Assembly (NCBI RefSeq): GCF_014384805.1
Contig: NZ_JACRSS010000001.1
Span: forward strand, 806,001-870,000
From: Guopingia tenuis
GTDB taxonomy: Bacteria > Bacillota > Clostridia > Christensenellales > Christensenellaceae
DNA length: 64,000 nt
Direction of reading: 5' to 3'
Below, piece by piece: positions 33,279 to 41,632 of the stretch. The position numbers were made by a program, and so were the translations under genes. Below the pieces are notes generated by a model, which searched no databases, was not told the origin of the DNA, and saw nothing but the letters and a program-made list of their open reading frames with translations. The number at the start of each line of letters is the position of its first letter. Position 1 is the stretch's first letter.

Positions 33279-33298
33279 TTACCATAAATTTACCATAA
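33279..33298 (-). promoter_or_regulatory. operator repeats over the S24 repressor promoter
   Basis: TTATGGTAA occurs twice on the minus strand with 11-bp period. The stretch coincides with a TAAATT -10 that has TTTACA 17 bp upstream, so a bound repressor would block the polymerase. Confidence 0.6.
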
Positions 33299-33549
33299 CC
33301 GCAAGATTTTGTAAAGCCTTATTTTCAATTTATACAACTCTCTTTGTGTATATTTGAAATGTTTTTGTCGTTTTTTGTTAATTTTATACGATAAAACTAT
33401 AATTTATAGTTGAAAACCAACAAATCCCGCGGCTGGAAAAAATATCCGTTTGTATACGCCCCGGAAAATTCCTGCCCGCCTGCTGGAACATTGGGGAAAA
33501 CCGTGTTATGATAAAAATATCAAATTTATACTCCAAAAGGAGGCTTGTT
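33299..33549. promoter_or_regulatory. intergenic region with a 17-bp palindrome
   Basis: AACTATAA-T-TTATAGTT at 33395-33411 is a perfect odd palindrome between the divergent repressor and nnr genes. It could be a second operator. No gene fits in the gap. Confidence 0.45.
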
Positions 33550-35007
33550 ATGCAATTTCTTGCCACGCCGGCGCAGGCCGCGCAGATTGACCGCTATATG
33601 ATAGAAACGCTGGAGATTCCGGGCCTTCTGCTCATGGAACAGGCGGCTACGGCCATCTTTCATGAGATCGCCGCGCTCTTTCCGCCCTGCCGTGTGCTTC
33701 TGGTCGCTGGCAGCGGCAACAATGGCGGAGATGCCTGGGCCGCGGCCCGCATTCTCCTGACTCACGGATACGATGTCGCCATCGGGGCGGCCAGCCTGAC
33801 CCTCCCGCCGGATGCCGACGCCAACATGCGCTATTTTTCCCATACCAGCCGCATTACCCTGCTCACTCCGGATACATTGGACAGCTTCTTTTCCAGAGAT
33901 GCCGCCGTCATTGTGGACGGCCTTTTGGGAACTGGCCTTTCCCGCCCGGCCAGCGGCCTCTATGGAGAGATTATCCGCCGCATCAATGCGCACCCGGCCA
34001 AAGTGGTTTCCGTGGACATCCCCTCGGGCATTTCCGGCGAAACAGGAGCCGGCCAAACGGCAGTAACGGCGGATATCACCGTCACCTTTCAATATGCCAA
34101 GCCCGGGCATCTCCTGTTCCCCGGCCGGTCACATACCGGGCGGCTGGTGGTTGCCAAAATCGGCCCGGAGGCCGGGCGTCCTCCGCTGCATCTGCAGTGG
34201 GCGGATACCTTCTCCCTGCCGCCTCGCGCCGCCGACACCAACAAGGGAACATATGGGCGCCTGGCCATTTTCGCCGGTTCCCGGGGAATGGCGGGTGCAG
34301 CCGCCCTGGCGGCCAGGGGTGCCTTGGCCGCCGGCGCCGGCCTCACCACCGTCTATACCTGCGAATATGTCCAGGATGTGCTCCAGCATACCCTTTCCAG
34401 CGTGACAGCCCAGGCCATTGGGGGCAATCCTGCTTATATCGCCGCGGAGGGATCGGTTCTGGAAAATTGCCAGGCCCGTGCTTATGCCGCAGGGCCCGGC
34501 CTTGGGCAGCATGCCGAAACGCTGCCGCTTCTCCGCAGCATCGCCCAAAGTTCCCTTCCCAAGGTTCTGGACGCCGACGGCCTGAATCTTTTGGCTGCCG
34601 ACGGCTCTCTGTCCTTTGGAGCAAATACCGTCCTGACCCCGCATCCCAAAGAGTTTTCGCGCCTCAGCGGATGTTCCATGGAGGATATCCTTTCCTCTCC
34701 CCTGGACACGGCCGGCGCTTTTGCGAAACAGCATGGTGTTGTCCTTCTTTTAAAAGGGGCGACCACCATCGTTTCGGACGGAGCGAAGGCCTGCCTGGTC
34801 ACGGCGGGTGCCCCCTCCATGGCCAAGGGCGGCAGCGGCGATGTGCTCACCGGGGTGATCGGAGCTCTTCTGGCCCAGGGCCTTTCTCCCTTTATGGCGG
34901 CCTATGGGGGCGCCTATCTCTGCGGAAAGGCCGGGGAAACCGCCGCCGCCCGCAAGGGCGATTATGCCCCCACCGCAGAGGATACGGTCTATTTTCTGGG
35001 TCGATAA
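33550..35007 (+). CDS. nnr: bifunctional NAD(P)H-hydrate epimerase / ADP-dependent NAD(P)HX dehydratase
   Basis: Repairs hydrated NADH and NADPH. 485 residues from ATG 33550, behind AAAAGGAGG. The N-terminal YjeF_N epimerase domain (about 1-210) contains AGSGNNGGD, DGLLGTGL and VDIPSGISG. The C-terminal ribokinase-like dehydratase domain (about 220-485) has NKGTYGRLAIFAGSRGMAGAA, VLTPHPKEFSRL and MAKGGSGDVLTG. Both catalytic halves look complete. Monocistronic with its own terminator. Confidence 0.96.
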   Translation: MQFLATPAQAAQIDRYMIETLEIPGLLLMEQAATAIFHEIAALFPPCRVLLVAGSGNNGGDAWAAARILLTHGYDVAIGAASLTLPPDADANMRYFSHTSRITLLTPDTLDSFFSRDAAVIVDGLLGTGLSRPASGLYGEIIRRINAHPAKVVSVDIPSGISGETGAGQTAVTADITVTFQYAKPGHLLFPGRSHTGRLVVAKIGPEAGRPPLHLQWADTFSLPPRAADTNKGTYGRLAIFAGSRGMAGAAALAARGALAAGAGLTTVYTCEYVQDVLQHTLSSVTAQAIGGNPAYIAAEGSVLENCQARAYAAGPGLGQHAETLPLLRSIAQSSLPKVLDADGLNLLAADGSLSFGANTVLTPHPKEFSRLSGCSMEDILSSPLDTAGAFAKQHGVVLLLKGATTIVSDGAKACLVTAGAPSMAKGGSGDVLTGVIGALLAQGLSPFMAAYGGAYLCGKAGETAAARKGDYAPTAEDTVYFLGR

Positions 35008-35020
35008 TTTATTTTATCAT

Positions 35021-35057
35021 GAGGGTAGTCCTAAAAACGGGACAACCCTCTTTTTTT
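35021..35057 (+). terminator. terminator of nnr
   Basis: GAGGGT-GTCC pairs with GGAC-ACCCTC, followed by TTTTTTT. Confidence 0.88.
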
Positions 35058-35085
35058 GGGAAAAATAACATTCTTGTAAACTTCC

Positions 35086-35113
35086 TTGTGTTCCTCACGA
35101 GGGTTCGTATAAT
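35086..35113 (+). promoter_or_regulatory. promoter of the hypothetical exported protein gene
   Basis: TTGTGT, 16 bp, perfect TATAAT, 54 bp before the ATG. Confidence 0.7.
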
Positions 35114-35166
35114 GAAAATAACAAAAACGATCTGGGGAAGCTCATATATCCAAAAGGAGGTTATTC

Positions 35167-36111
35167 ATGCACAAAAGCTTATATAAGGCCGCGCTCGTTT
35201 TTCTTTCTGTTTTTCTGCTCCTCTTTATTGGCCTGTCTGTTTTTTTCTATACATCTCTCAGAGACCAGATTTCCCAGGAATTTCTTCAGCTTCGGGAGGG
35301 GTTATCCGCGCTGAATGCCAACGTTTCCTCCCTCCGGGATCCCTACAGCAGTTCTCTGTCTCCATCAGGCTTCCAGGAGGAATCCCAGATCTATTCCGAT
35401 TTCTTTCTCTCCATTCTTTCTCCGCCCAAAGACGGCCATGCTAACGTCCTTTTGCAGATCCGGCCCAAATCCATCCGCCAGGACGACCATCTATATTTCA
35501 CCTGGTCAGGCAGCACACCTATGAGGCCGCAAAAGCTCGAAGCTTCCACCCAGGACGGCATTACCTATTCCTGCCAGGCAAATCTCCCGGTTTCTTCGCC
35601 CATCTCCCTTTATCTCTCTTTGGAGCAGGATGGACAGGTGACAAACGAAATGATTCCATTTTCCAGCAGTACGCTTCTCTCGGAGCTGGCGGGTTCCCTT
35701 GCGGCCTATGCGAATTTCCGCTCGGTATCTATTGGAAATGGCTGTTTCCGATTTACCGGGGATATTACTCTCCAGGACTTCCGCAGGGATTATTTCCTAT
35801 ATCCCTCCTCCTTTAAAAGCAGCGATGTGGTTGTCCGGCTCAACGGAAAGGAAATAGATCGGTTTCCCATGGCCGTGCAAAAGGACAGGGATCATTCGGA
35901 TGCCTGTTTAGGCATATCATTCAAGGATCAGGAATGGGAGGTCAACCCCGGTGCTCTTCTGGAATTCTATTTTGAAGCGGAGGATGAACACGGCCTGCAT
36001 TACAGTCAAATGATCGAATCCTATATGGCCCCGTCCCATGGTGTGGCGGAGGATTCCATGGATTATTCTCCCGTCCCTTATGCCTATGCCGGCTATATGG
36101 AGATTTCGTGA
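35167..36111 (+). CDS. hypothetical protein with N-terminal membrane anchor
   Basis: 314 residues; AAAAGGAGG precedes the ATG. Residues 7-30 are a strong hydrophobic helix (signal anchor) followed by a short coiled segment (RDQISQEFLQLREGLSALN). The remainder, about 90-314, looks beta-rich, with alternating apolar residues and no Cys pair, suggesting one or two extracytoplasmic beta-sandwich domains. I do not recognise the family. It has its own promoter and faces the sugar-acid operon across a shared terminator, so no function can be read from context. Confidence 0.82.
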   Translation: MHKSLYKAALVFLSVFLLLFIGLSVFFYTSLRDQISQEFLQLREGLSALNANVSSLRDPYSSSLSPSGFQEESQIYSDFFLSILSPPKDGHANVLLQIRPKSIRQDDHLYFTWSGSTPMRPQKLEASTQDGITYSCQANLPVSSPISLYLSLEQDGQVTNEMIPFSSSTLLSELAGSLAAYANFRSVSIGNGCFRFTGDITLQDFRRDYFLYPSSFKSSDVVVRLNGKEIDRFPMAVQKDRDHSDACLGISFKDQEWEVNPGALLEFYFEAEDEHGLHYSQMIESYMAPSHGVAEDSMDYSPVPYAYAGYMEIS

Positions 36112-36137
36112 CGCATAGACGCATATCTGTCTATTCT

Positions 36138-36167
36138 AAAAAAACGCAGCGTTTGCTGCGTTTTTTT
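36138..36167. terminator. shared bidirectional terminator
   Basis: AAAAAAACGCAGC and GCTGCGTTTTTTT pair around GTTT, between the hypothetical gene (+) and the sugar-acid operon (-). Confidence 0.92.
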
Positions 36168-36241
36168 ATTTTCGTCAAATTTCCATACATACTCTTTCTT
36201 ATGCAGAGCACAGGAAAGTTTTTCTCTGTTCTGTTGGATTC

Positions 36242-37192
36242 CTATACTACGATAAAATCCGGCGTCTCTCCTGCCAGCTGTTTTACAACATTCTTGGCAC
36301 ACACCACGCTTACGGCGTTAATCGCCTCAAAGGAATACATTCCAATATGGGGCGTGATGACCACGTTATCCAGCGTGAGCAGAGGGTTATCCGCCTCGAT
36401 GGGCTCGCTCGCCGTCACGTCCAACGCCGCGCCGCCCAGATGGCCGCTCTTGACGGCTTCATAGAGATCGGCTTCGTTGACGATGCCGCCCCGGCCGGTG
36501 TTGATGAGATAGGCTCCTTCCTTCATGCGCCCCATGCTCTCTTTATTGAACATATCCCGGGTTTCCTCGGTAAGCGGCACATGGATGGAGACAAAGTCGC
36601 CGTTTTCAATGACTTCATCAAGCGTTCCCAGGCGGACATATTCCTTAAATTCCTCGGGAATCTCCTTGACATAGGGATCATAAGCGATGACGTCCATAGA
36701 GAACCCATGGGCCCGGCGGGCCACATTTTTGGCAATGTTACCGAACCCGATGAGGCCCAGCGTCTTATGATACATATCCTTGCCGATATAGGTTTTCCAT
36801 TGGCCGGATTTCACATTGGCGCTGCAAAGGGATACCCCGCGGCAGACATTGAGCATGTGGGCCACGGCCAGATCCGCCACGGCGTTGGCGTTCATGGCCG
36901 GAACATTGGTCACTCTTACGCCTTGGGCCTTGGCTTCATCCAGATAGATATTATCCAGCCCTGCGCCATGCTTGCAGATGATCTGGAGCTTTTCGCATTT
37001 CGCCATATCCTCGGGATAGAACTTGTGAGCGCCGATGATGAGGGCGTCATATTCCACAACAGCCGCTTTAAATTTTTCCTCATCAAAATCCGCACCCATG
37101 AGGGTCACTTCCAGCCCCGCTTCTTTCAGAATATTCAGGGGTTCGTCGCTGACCTTTCCAAAGGAACGGGAGGTTACAAGAACTTTCTTCAT
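36242..37192 (-). CDS. D-2-hydroxyacid dehydrogenase (SerA/GhrB-like)
   Basis: 316-residue NAD(P)-dependent reductase of 2-oxoacids. The nucleotide motif GLIGFGNIAKNVA lies near residue 145. The catalytic set is Arg in NTGRGGIVNE, Glu in SEPIEADNPL and His in TPHIGMYSFEA. It lacks the ACT domain of full-length SerA, so 2-keto-sugar-acid or glyoxylate-type reductase activity is more likely than serine synthesis. It is last of the five-gene gntR operon, 15 bp after eda, with GGAGG before the ATG. Confidence 0.9.
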   Translation of the reverse strand: MKKVLVTSRSFGKVSDEPLNILKEAGLEVTLMGADFDEEKFKAAVVEYDALIIGAHKFYPEDMAKCEKLQIICKHGAGLDNIYLDEAKAQGVRVTNVPAMNANAVADLAVAHMLNVCRGVSLCSANVKSGQWKTYIGKDMYHKTLGLIGFGNIAKNVARRAHGFSMDVIAYDPYVKEIPEEFKEYVRLGTLDEVIENGDFVSIHVPLTEETRDMFNKESMGRMKEGAYLINTGRGGIVNEADLYEAVKSGHLGGAALDVTASEPIEADNPLLTLDNVVITPHIGMYSFEAINAVSVVCAKNVVKQLAGETPDFIVV

Positions 37193-37207
37193 GTGTCCTG
37201 CCTCCGC

Positions 37208-37843
37208 TCAGATCTTATATTCGCTGGCCAGGCGGGTAATCTCTGCGAAATTGCCCTCTTCGATCAGCTTCTTGTTCACCAGGTTGCCACCGACGCCAAC
37301 GCCGATAGCGCCCGCTTTAAGGAAATCGCCCACGTTCTTCTCGTTGACGCCGCCAACCGCCGTGAAGGGGATGTGGTTCAAGGGAGCGGTCAGTGCCTTG
37401 ACATAGCCGGTTCCCAAAGCGCCCGCCGGGAAAAGCTTGACGATATCCGCACCCGCCTCATAGGCCGTAACCGCCTCGGAGGGAGTCGCCGCGCCGGGGA
37501 TGGAAACCAGTCCCAGCTCCTTGGTCTTCTTGATGACGTCCACATTGGTGTTGGGGGAAATCATATAGGCTGCGCCGGCCTCCGCCGCGTCGATGACGTT
37601 CTGCACGGTCATCACCGTGCCCGCGCCCACGGCTACTTCATCGCCAAAATGCTCCTTAATCATGCGGATGCACTTCAGCGTATCCTTGGACGCCTCAGCG
37701 TCCTTCTGGTTGAAAGTGACTTCCATGCACTTGATGCCGCCGTCCTTCAGCGCCTGCACGGTGTTGATGATGTCCTTGGAAGAGATGCCGCGGATGATGG
37801 CGATAATCTTGCTCTCCTTGATGGTTTCGAGAATGCTGCTCAT
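37208..37843 (-). CDS. eda: 2-dehydro-3-deoxy-phosphogluconate/galactonate aldolase
   Basis: Class I aldolase splitting KDPG (or the galacto epimer) into pyruvate and glyceraldehyde 3-phosphate. 211 residues. Active-site Glu in CMEVTFNQ, GAGTV phosphate/pyruvate loop, Schiff-base Lys in DIVKLFPAG and TAVGGVNEKN are all present. AAAGGAG lies 10 bases before the ATG. Its neighbour dgoK would supply the phosphorylated substrate. Confidence 0.95.
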   Translation of the reverse strand: MSSILETIKESKIIAIIRGISSKDIINTVQALKDGGIKCMEVTFNQKDAEASKDTLKCIRMIKEHFGDEVAVGAGTVMTVQNVIDAAEAGAAYMISPNTNVDVIKKTKELGLVSIPGAATPSEAVTAYEAGADIVKLFPAGALGTGYVKALTAPLNHIPFTAVGGVNEKNVGDFLKAGAIGVGVGGNLVNKKLIEEGNFAEITRLASEYKI

Positions 37844-37901
37844 ACTTTGTTTACTCCTTTAAAATTTTTTACTTCTGGGCATATCGCCCTGTTTTTCTCA
37901 T

Positions 37902-38666
37902 TTACCGGGCCAGATAGCCGCCGTCTACCGGGATGACAACGCCGTCGATATAATCGCTTGCCGGGCTGGCCAGGAACACAATCGCGCCCTTCACGTCATC
38001 GCCTGTGCCCCAGCGGTGGGCCGGAATGCGGGCCAGAATCTCATTGTTGCGGACCGGATCGTTAACCAGGTTGACGTTCATCTGGGTATCCATATATCCG
38101 GGAGCGATGCAGTTGACGTTGATGCCCTTGCCCGCCCATTCGTTGGAGAATGCCTTGGATACCTGCGCCACGCCGCCCTTGGAGGCCGCATAGGCCGGAA
38201 CCGTATAGCCGCCGAAGAAGGTCAGCATGGACGCGATGTTGATGATCTTGCCATATCCCACTTTGAGCATTTCCCGGCCGGCCAGCTGAGTGAACTCGAA
38301 GACGGCCGTCAGGTTGATTTCAATGACAGCGTCCCAGTCCTCGATGGGGAATTCCTCGCAGGGATGCCGCCGCTGGATCCCCGCCGCGTTGACCATGATA
38401 TCGATTTTGCCGCCCAGCTTTTGGAGGGCTTCGGCAAAGGCGCGCTTCACGTCCTCCCGGTCAGCTACGTTCACCTTGACCGACGACACTGGGAAACCCT
38501 GGGCGCGGTAATTGGCGGCAATCTCCTCCGCCTTGTCCGAGAGGTCAAGAATAACTACCTCCGCGCCGGACTGCACCAGCCCGTCTACCATGCCCTGCCC
38601 CAGGTCGCCGGCGCCGCCGGTCACCATGGCCTTTTTGCCTGTCAGATCAAATATGTCCTTATACAT
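37902..38666 (-). CDS. SDR-family sugar-acid dehydrogenase (KduD/gluconate 5-dehydrogenase-like)
   Basis: 254-residue classical SDR. The cofactor motif is VTGGAGDLGQGM, the structural motif NAAG, and the catalytic Ser-Tyr-Lys set lies in NIASM ... YAASKGG. NCIAPGYMDTQMN and the C-terminal VIPVDGGYLAR are typical of KduD and gluconate 5-dehydrogenase. In this operon it may interconvert a keto-deoxy sugar acid with 2-dehydro-3-deoxygluconate; the exact substrate is inferred. Confidence 0.92.
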   Translation of the reverse strand: MYKDIFDLTGKKAMVTGGAGDLGQGMVDGLVQSGAEVVILDLSDKAEEIAANYRAQGFPVSSVKVNVADREDVKRAFAEALQKLGGKIDIMVNAAGIQRRHPCEEFPIEDWDAVIEINLTAVFEFTQLAGREMLKVGYGKIINIASMLTFFGGYTVPAYAASKGGVAQVSKAFSNEWAGKGINVNCIAPGYMDTQMNVNLVNDPVRNNEILARIPAHRWGTGDDVKGAIVFLASPASDYIDGVVIPVDGGYLAR

Positions 38667-38691
38667 GTTTCCTTTTCCTTCCTTTCCCTTT

Positions 38692-39678
38692 CTAACGTTT
38701 TCTTATCAATTCCAAAAACCCAGCCAGGGCAAAGCTTCTGCCCCCTGCGTTTTTTTTCAGCTCCGCCGGGACGCCCAGCTCCCGTTCCATGAGGATTTTA
38801 TAGGAGGCGATATACGGCTTATCCCCGAGAATATAAACCCGCTCGAGATCGCTCCATTCCCCTTTCTGCTTCTTTCCCACCAATTCCGCCACGCCGCCGG
38901 AAATCACTCCCGCCAGCATCTGGCTGCGAACCGCATCCGGGCACACCTCAAACACCTTGGAGGCATGGAGGATATACAGCGCCCGGACCATGCCGTATTC
39001 CTTCAAATAGCCATAGCCCCGCAGGACGTTTTCTTCCTCCATGGCAACATCGCCGTGAAAGAGCTCCCCGGAAAGAATGGTATCCTTGCCGATGGCAAAA
39101 TTCAGCTCACCCGTAAAACAGGAGAGAATATCGCAGAATTTCCCATTCCGCACATAGCATACATGGGTGTGAGACCCAGGCGCGACCACGGCAAAGGCCC
39201 CGGTCTGCGGCGCGCCGCCGCTCCCCATCAGCCCGATGATCTCAATTTCCTCTCCCCGGACATTGCCCACGCCGGGAAGATTGGAAAAATCGATGGCCGC
39301 ATCCGGCGCCGTCGTCTTTGCCCCGCGGACAAGATGCAGCTCCCGGCCAAAGAATTTTTCTTCCTTATAGACACACGCCTGCTCTGCCAACGCCCTGGCG
39401 TCCACCGGCAGAGACATATGGGGCGCTTCATGGACGCCGAACCCATTGGTCACCATGCCGGACATCCAGATTTCCCCCACGTCGCCGTCGGTCAGGCCCT
39501 GGGCCTCCAGCAGACCGTCATAGAGCTTTTTCATCCTACTCACCAGCACGGCATTGTCTCCGGCGATGGCGGAATCCTTGGTCCCTACCGGCGCCTTGGC
39601 CTCCGCCAGCAGAGCGCCGTCCCTGAGAAGATAGGCCCGGGTGTTGGAAGTTCCCGAGTCCATATACACATACACCAT
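38692..39678 (-). CDS. dgoK: 2-dehydro-3-deoxygalactonokinase-like kinase
   Basis: 328-residue ASKHA-fold kinase of the DgoK family. The N-terminal phosphate loop DSGTSNTRAYL begins at residue 7, and WMSGMVTNGFG resembles the DgoK ISGMxxSxxG motif. A mid-protein PGSHTHVCYVRNGK corresponds to the PGTHSKW segment. It would phosphorylate 2-dehydro-3-deoxy sugar acids at C6 for the neighbouring aldolase. Galactonate versus gluconate epimer cannot be told from sequence. Confidence 0.9.
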   Translation of the reverse strand: MVYVYMDSGTSNTRAYLLRDGALLAEAKAPVGTKDSAIAGDNAVLVSRMKKLYDGLLEAQGLTDGDVGEIWMSGMVTNGFGVHEAPHMSLPVDARALAEQACVYKEEKFFGRELHLVRGAKTTAPDAAIDFSNLPGVGNVRGEEIEIIGLMGSGGAPQTGAFAVVAPGSHTHVCYVRNGKFCDILSCFTGELNFAIGKDTILSGELFHGDVAMEEENVLRGYGYLKEYGMVRALYILHASKVFEVCPDAVRSQMLAGVISGGVAELVGKKQKGEWSDLERVYILGDKPYIASYKILMERELGVPAELKKNAGGRSFALAGFLELIRKR

Positions 39679-39690
39679 TTTTCTTTCCTC

Positions 39691-40344
39691 TTATAAAGCG
39701 TCTTCATGCGCCTCCCGGCGCCCTTTTTCGATATGATCCCGCATGAGCTGTTCGGCCCGGTCCGCATCCATGGCCAAAACCGCGTCCAGAATCTGATTGT
39801 GATACCATACGCCGTTCTGCACCCGCTCATCAATCTGGCTGGTCATCTGCAAAAACACCCGCATCTGGTTGCGGATATCCGCAAAAATCCGGTCGATGCG
39901 CCGGTTCCCCAGCAGGCGGATCAGGCTGTCGTGAAAATATTCGTCGGCCTTGATGCAGTCCTCCCCCACATATTCGTTGGTGTTTTTCCGAATCTCCAGG
40001 ATCTTTTCCCGGCAGCCATCGGGATCGGCCTTCATGCATTTTTCCACCACCTGGCGAACCCCCTGGGTCTCCAGAATGACGCGGATATCATAAAGCTCGT
40101 CGATATCCCGGGCCCCCACTTCCAAAACATAAAAGCCCCGTTTTCCTTTGTTTTCCACAAGCCCTTCGCGGACAAGCATAAAAATAGCATCCCGCACAGG
40201 CGTGCGGCTAATGCCAAATCTATCTGCCAGCTGGCTGTCCACCAGACGCTCCCCCTGAGGGATGCGGTGCTGCAGAATCTCTTTTTTCAAAAGATTGTAT
40301 ACCTGCATATTGAGCATATCTGTTTTGAGCACCATCTCGCGCAT
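39691..40344 (-). CDS. GntR-family regulator with FCD effector domain
   Basis: 217 residues from ATG 40344 (GCGAGG 7 bases upstream); codons further upstream lie in the promoter and operator. The winged HTH (about 10-70) includes ERLVDSQLADRFGISRTPVR, the GntR signature. The C-terminal helical FCD domain (about 85-215) has the Asp/His pattern DEYFHDSLIRLLGN and HNQILDAVLAMD, fitting metal-dependent organic-acid binding. First gene of gntR-dgoK-SDR-eda-dehydrogenase; probably represses its own operon through the palindrome at 40372 until a sugar acid binds. Confidence 0.93.
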   Translation of the reverse strand: MREMVLKTDMLNMQVYNLLKKEILQHRIPQGERLVDSQLADRFGISRTPVRDAIFMLVREGLVENKGKRGFYVLEVGARDIDELYDIRVILETQGVRQVVEKCMKADPDGCREKILEIRKNTNEYVGEDCIKADEYFHDSLIRLLGNRRIDRIFADIRNQMRVFLQMTSQIDERVQNGVWYHNQILDAVLAMDADRAEQLMRDHIEKGRREAHEDAL

Positions 40345-40371
40345 GGGAAAACCTCGCTTTTCGCTATTCGG

Positions 40372-40389
40372 TATATCGTATACGATATA
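40372..40389 (-). promoter_or_regulatory. GntR operator, perfect 18-bp palindrome
   Basis: TATATCGTATACGATATA, self-complementary throughout, with the GTATAC core common in FCD-type operators. It begins about 11 bp after the -10, over the transcription start. Confidence 0.85.
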
Positions 40390-40399
40390 TTGTATATTC

Positions 40400-40427
40400 A
40401 TTATAGCATATGGGCTCCGCCTGTCAA
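40400..40427 (-). promoter_or_regulatory. sigma-A promoter of the gntR sugar-acid operon
   Basis: On the minus strand perfect TTGACA, 16 bp, perfect TATAAT. Confidence 0.92.
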
Positions 40428-40505
40428 TGCTTTTTTTCTTTTCTCTCTTCTTCTCAATTTTCCCTGTGGACGCGGCGAAAAATAGCGATTATAATGAAAA
40501 TATGT

Positions 40506-40562
40506 AAAAACCTTTTTCCCCACTAAGGTTTTTCCCGGTATGCCCATCGGCATATATATAAT
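40506..40562 (+). promoter_or_regulatory. hairpin, inverted repeat and -10 before the Tim44/SPFH module
   Basis: AAAAACCTT pairs with AAGGTTTTT (40506-40533). TATGCC-CATC-GGCATA (40539-40554) is a second inverted repeat immediately before TATAAT at 40557. The latter could bind a regulator over the spacer; the -35 is weak. Confidence 0.5.
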
Positions 40563-40594
40563 CCGAACAAATTATGGCATAGGAGAAAGTGTGC

Positions 40595-41617
40595 ATGAAA
40601 AAACGAAATCATCTTAGGTACATTGCTTTCGCCCTGCTTTTCACCCTCCTTCTCGGCCTGGGGCTGACCCCGGCTGCGGCTGCGGGCCGCAGCGGAGAAG
40701 GCGTCCGCCCGGTAGACGTCGGCAATTTCAACGATTACGACAGCGGCGGCAGCAGCGACTGGGGGGGCGGCAGCGATTGGAGCAGCAGCGACTGGGGCAG
40801 CAGCAGCGGCAGCGATTGGGACTGGACGGATGACAGCTCGGGCTGGGGCGGATTTTTTCTTCCCCTGGGCGTGGTTGTCGTCGCCATCATCTTAATCGCA
40901 GTGTTCGGCAAGAAAAAAGGCGGCGGCAGGCCCTCTGCCAATATGGGGGGCGTTCCCATGGTGGCAGACAACACCCAGCGGATCCTGGACGCTATCCTTC
41001 CCGTCGATCCCCTGTTCAGCAAGGACAAATTCCTGGCCTGGGCCAAGGAAGTCTTTATCACGCTGCAAAATGCCTGGACAGCCCGGGACTGGTCGAAAAT
41101 CCGGCCCTTTGAAAAGGAAGAGCTTTTCCGCCAGCATGAGATGCAGCTTCAGGAATATATCAAGGCCGGCCGCATCAATGTGATGGAGCGCATCAACATC
41201 AATGAAGCCTATCTTCATAAATATGAACGGTTCCCGGAATATGAATATATGACCGTCTATATGAAGACGCGGATGGTGGATTATATCATCGATGAAAAGA
41301 CCAAAAAAGTCTTAAAAGGCGACCCCAACCGGGATTGCCATATGGCCTATCTTCTGACCTTCATGCGGGGTACCGGCGTCAAAACAGATCCCGCCACCAG
41401 CAATAAATCCACGGTGGCCTGCCCGCACTGCGGCGCGCCCACGGAGATCACCAGCGCTGGAAAATGTGAATACTGCGGCCATATCATCACCACTGGCGAA
41501 TTTGACTGGGTGCTTTGCAACATGCAGGCCGTAAAGCCCGGGGTTCCCATCGATAATTCCGGCGTAACCATTCAGGATGGGCAGCCGGGCGGCGATGACT
41601 CCGCTCCCAATGCCTAA
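40595..41617 (+). CDS. exported membrane protein with Tim44-like and zinc-ribbon domains
   Basis: 340 residues from ATG 40595 (AGGAGA 8 bases upstream). A signal peptide ends near AAAAG (about 30). A low-complexity Gly/Ser/Asp/Trp stretch (about 45-88) precedes a membrane helix (about 91-107). A Tim44-like domain spans about 130-265 (FLAWAKEVFITLQNAW, then YMTVYMKTRMVDYIID). The C-terminal ribbon has CPHC ... CEYC followed by FDWVL. Tim44-like domains are NTF2-like folds at membranes. It is first of three genes with a related membrane protein and an SPFH protein. Confidence 0.85.
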   Translation: MKKRNHLRYIAFALLFTLLLGLGLTPAAAAGRSGEGVRPVDVGNFNDYDSGGSSDWGGGSDWSSSDWGSSSGSDWDWTDDSSGWGGFFLPLGVVVVAIILIAVFGKKKGGGRPSANMGGVPMVADNTQRILDAILPVDPLFSKDKFLAWAKEVFITLQNAWTARDWSKIRPFEKEELFRQHEMQLQEYIKAGRINVMERININEAYLHKYERFPEYEYMTVYMKTRMVDYIIDEKTKKVLKGDPNRDCHMAYLLTFMRGTGVKTDPATSNKSTVACPHCGAPTEITSAGKCEYCGHIITTGEFDWVLCNMQAVKPGVPIDNSGVTIQDGQPGGDDSAPNA

Positions 41618-41632
41618 GGCGGGGCGGTGCGC

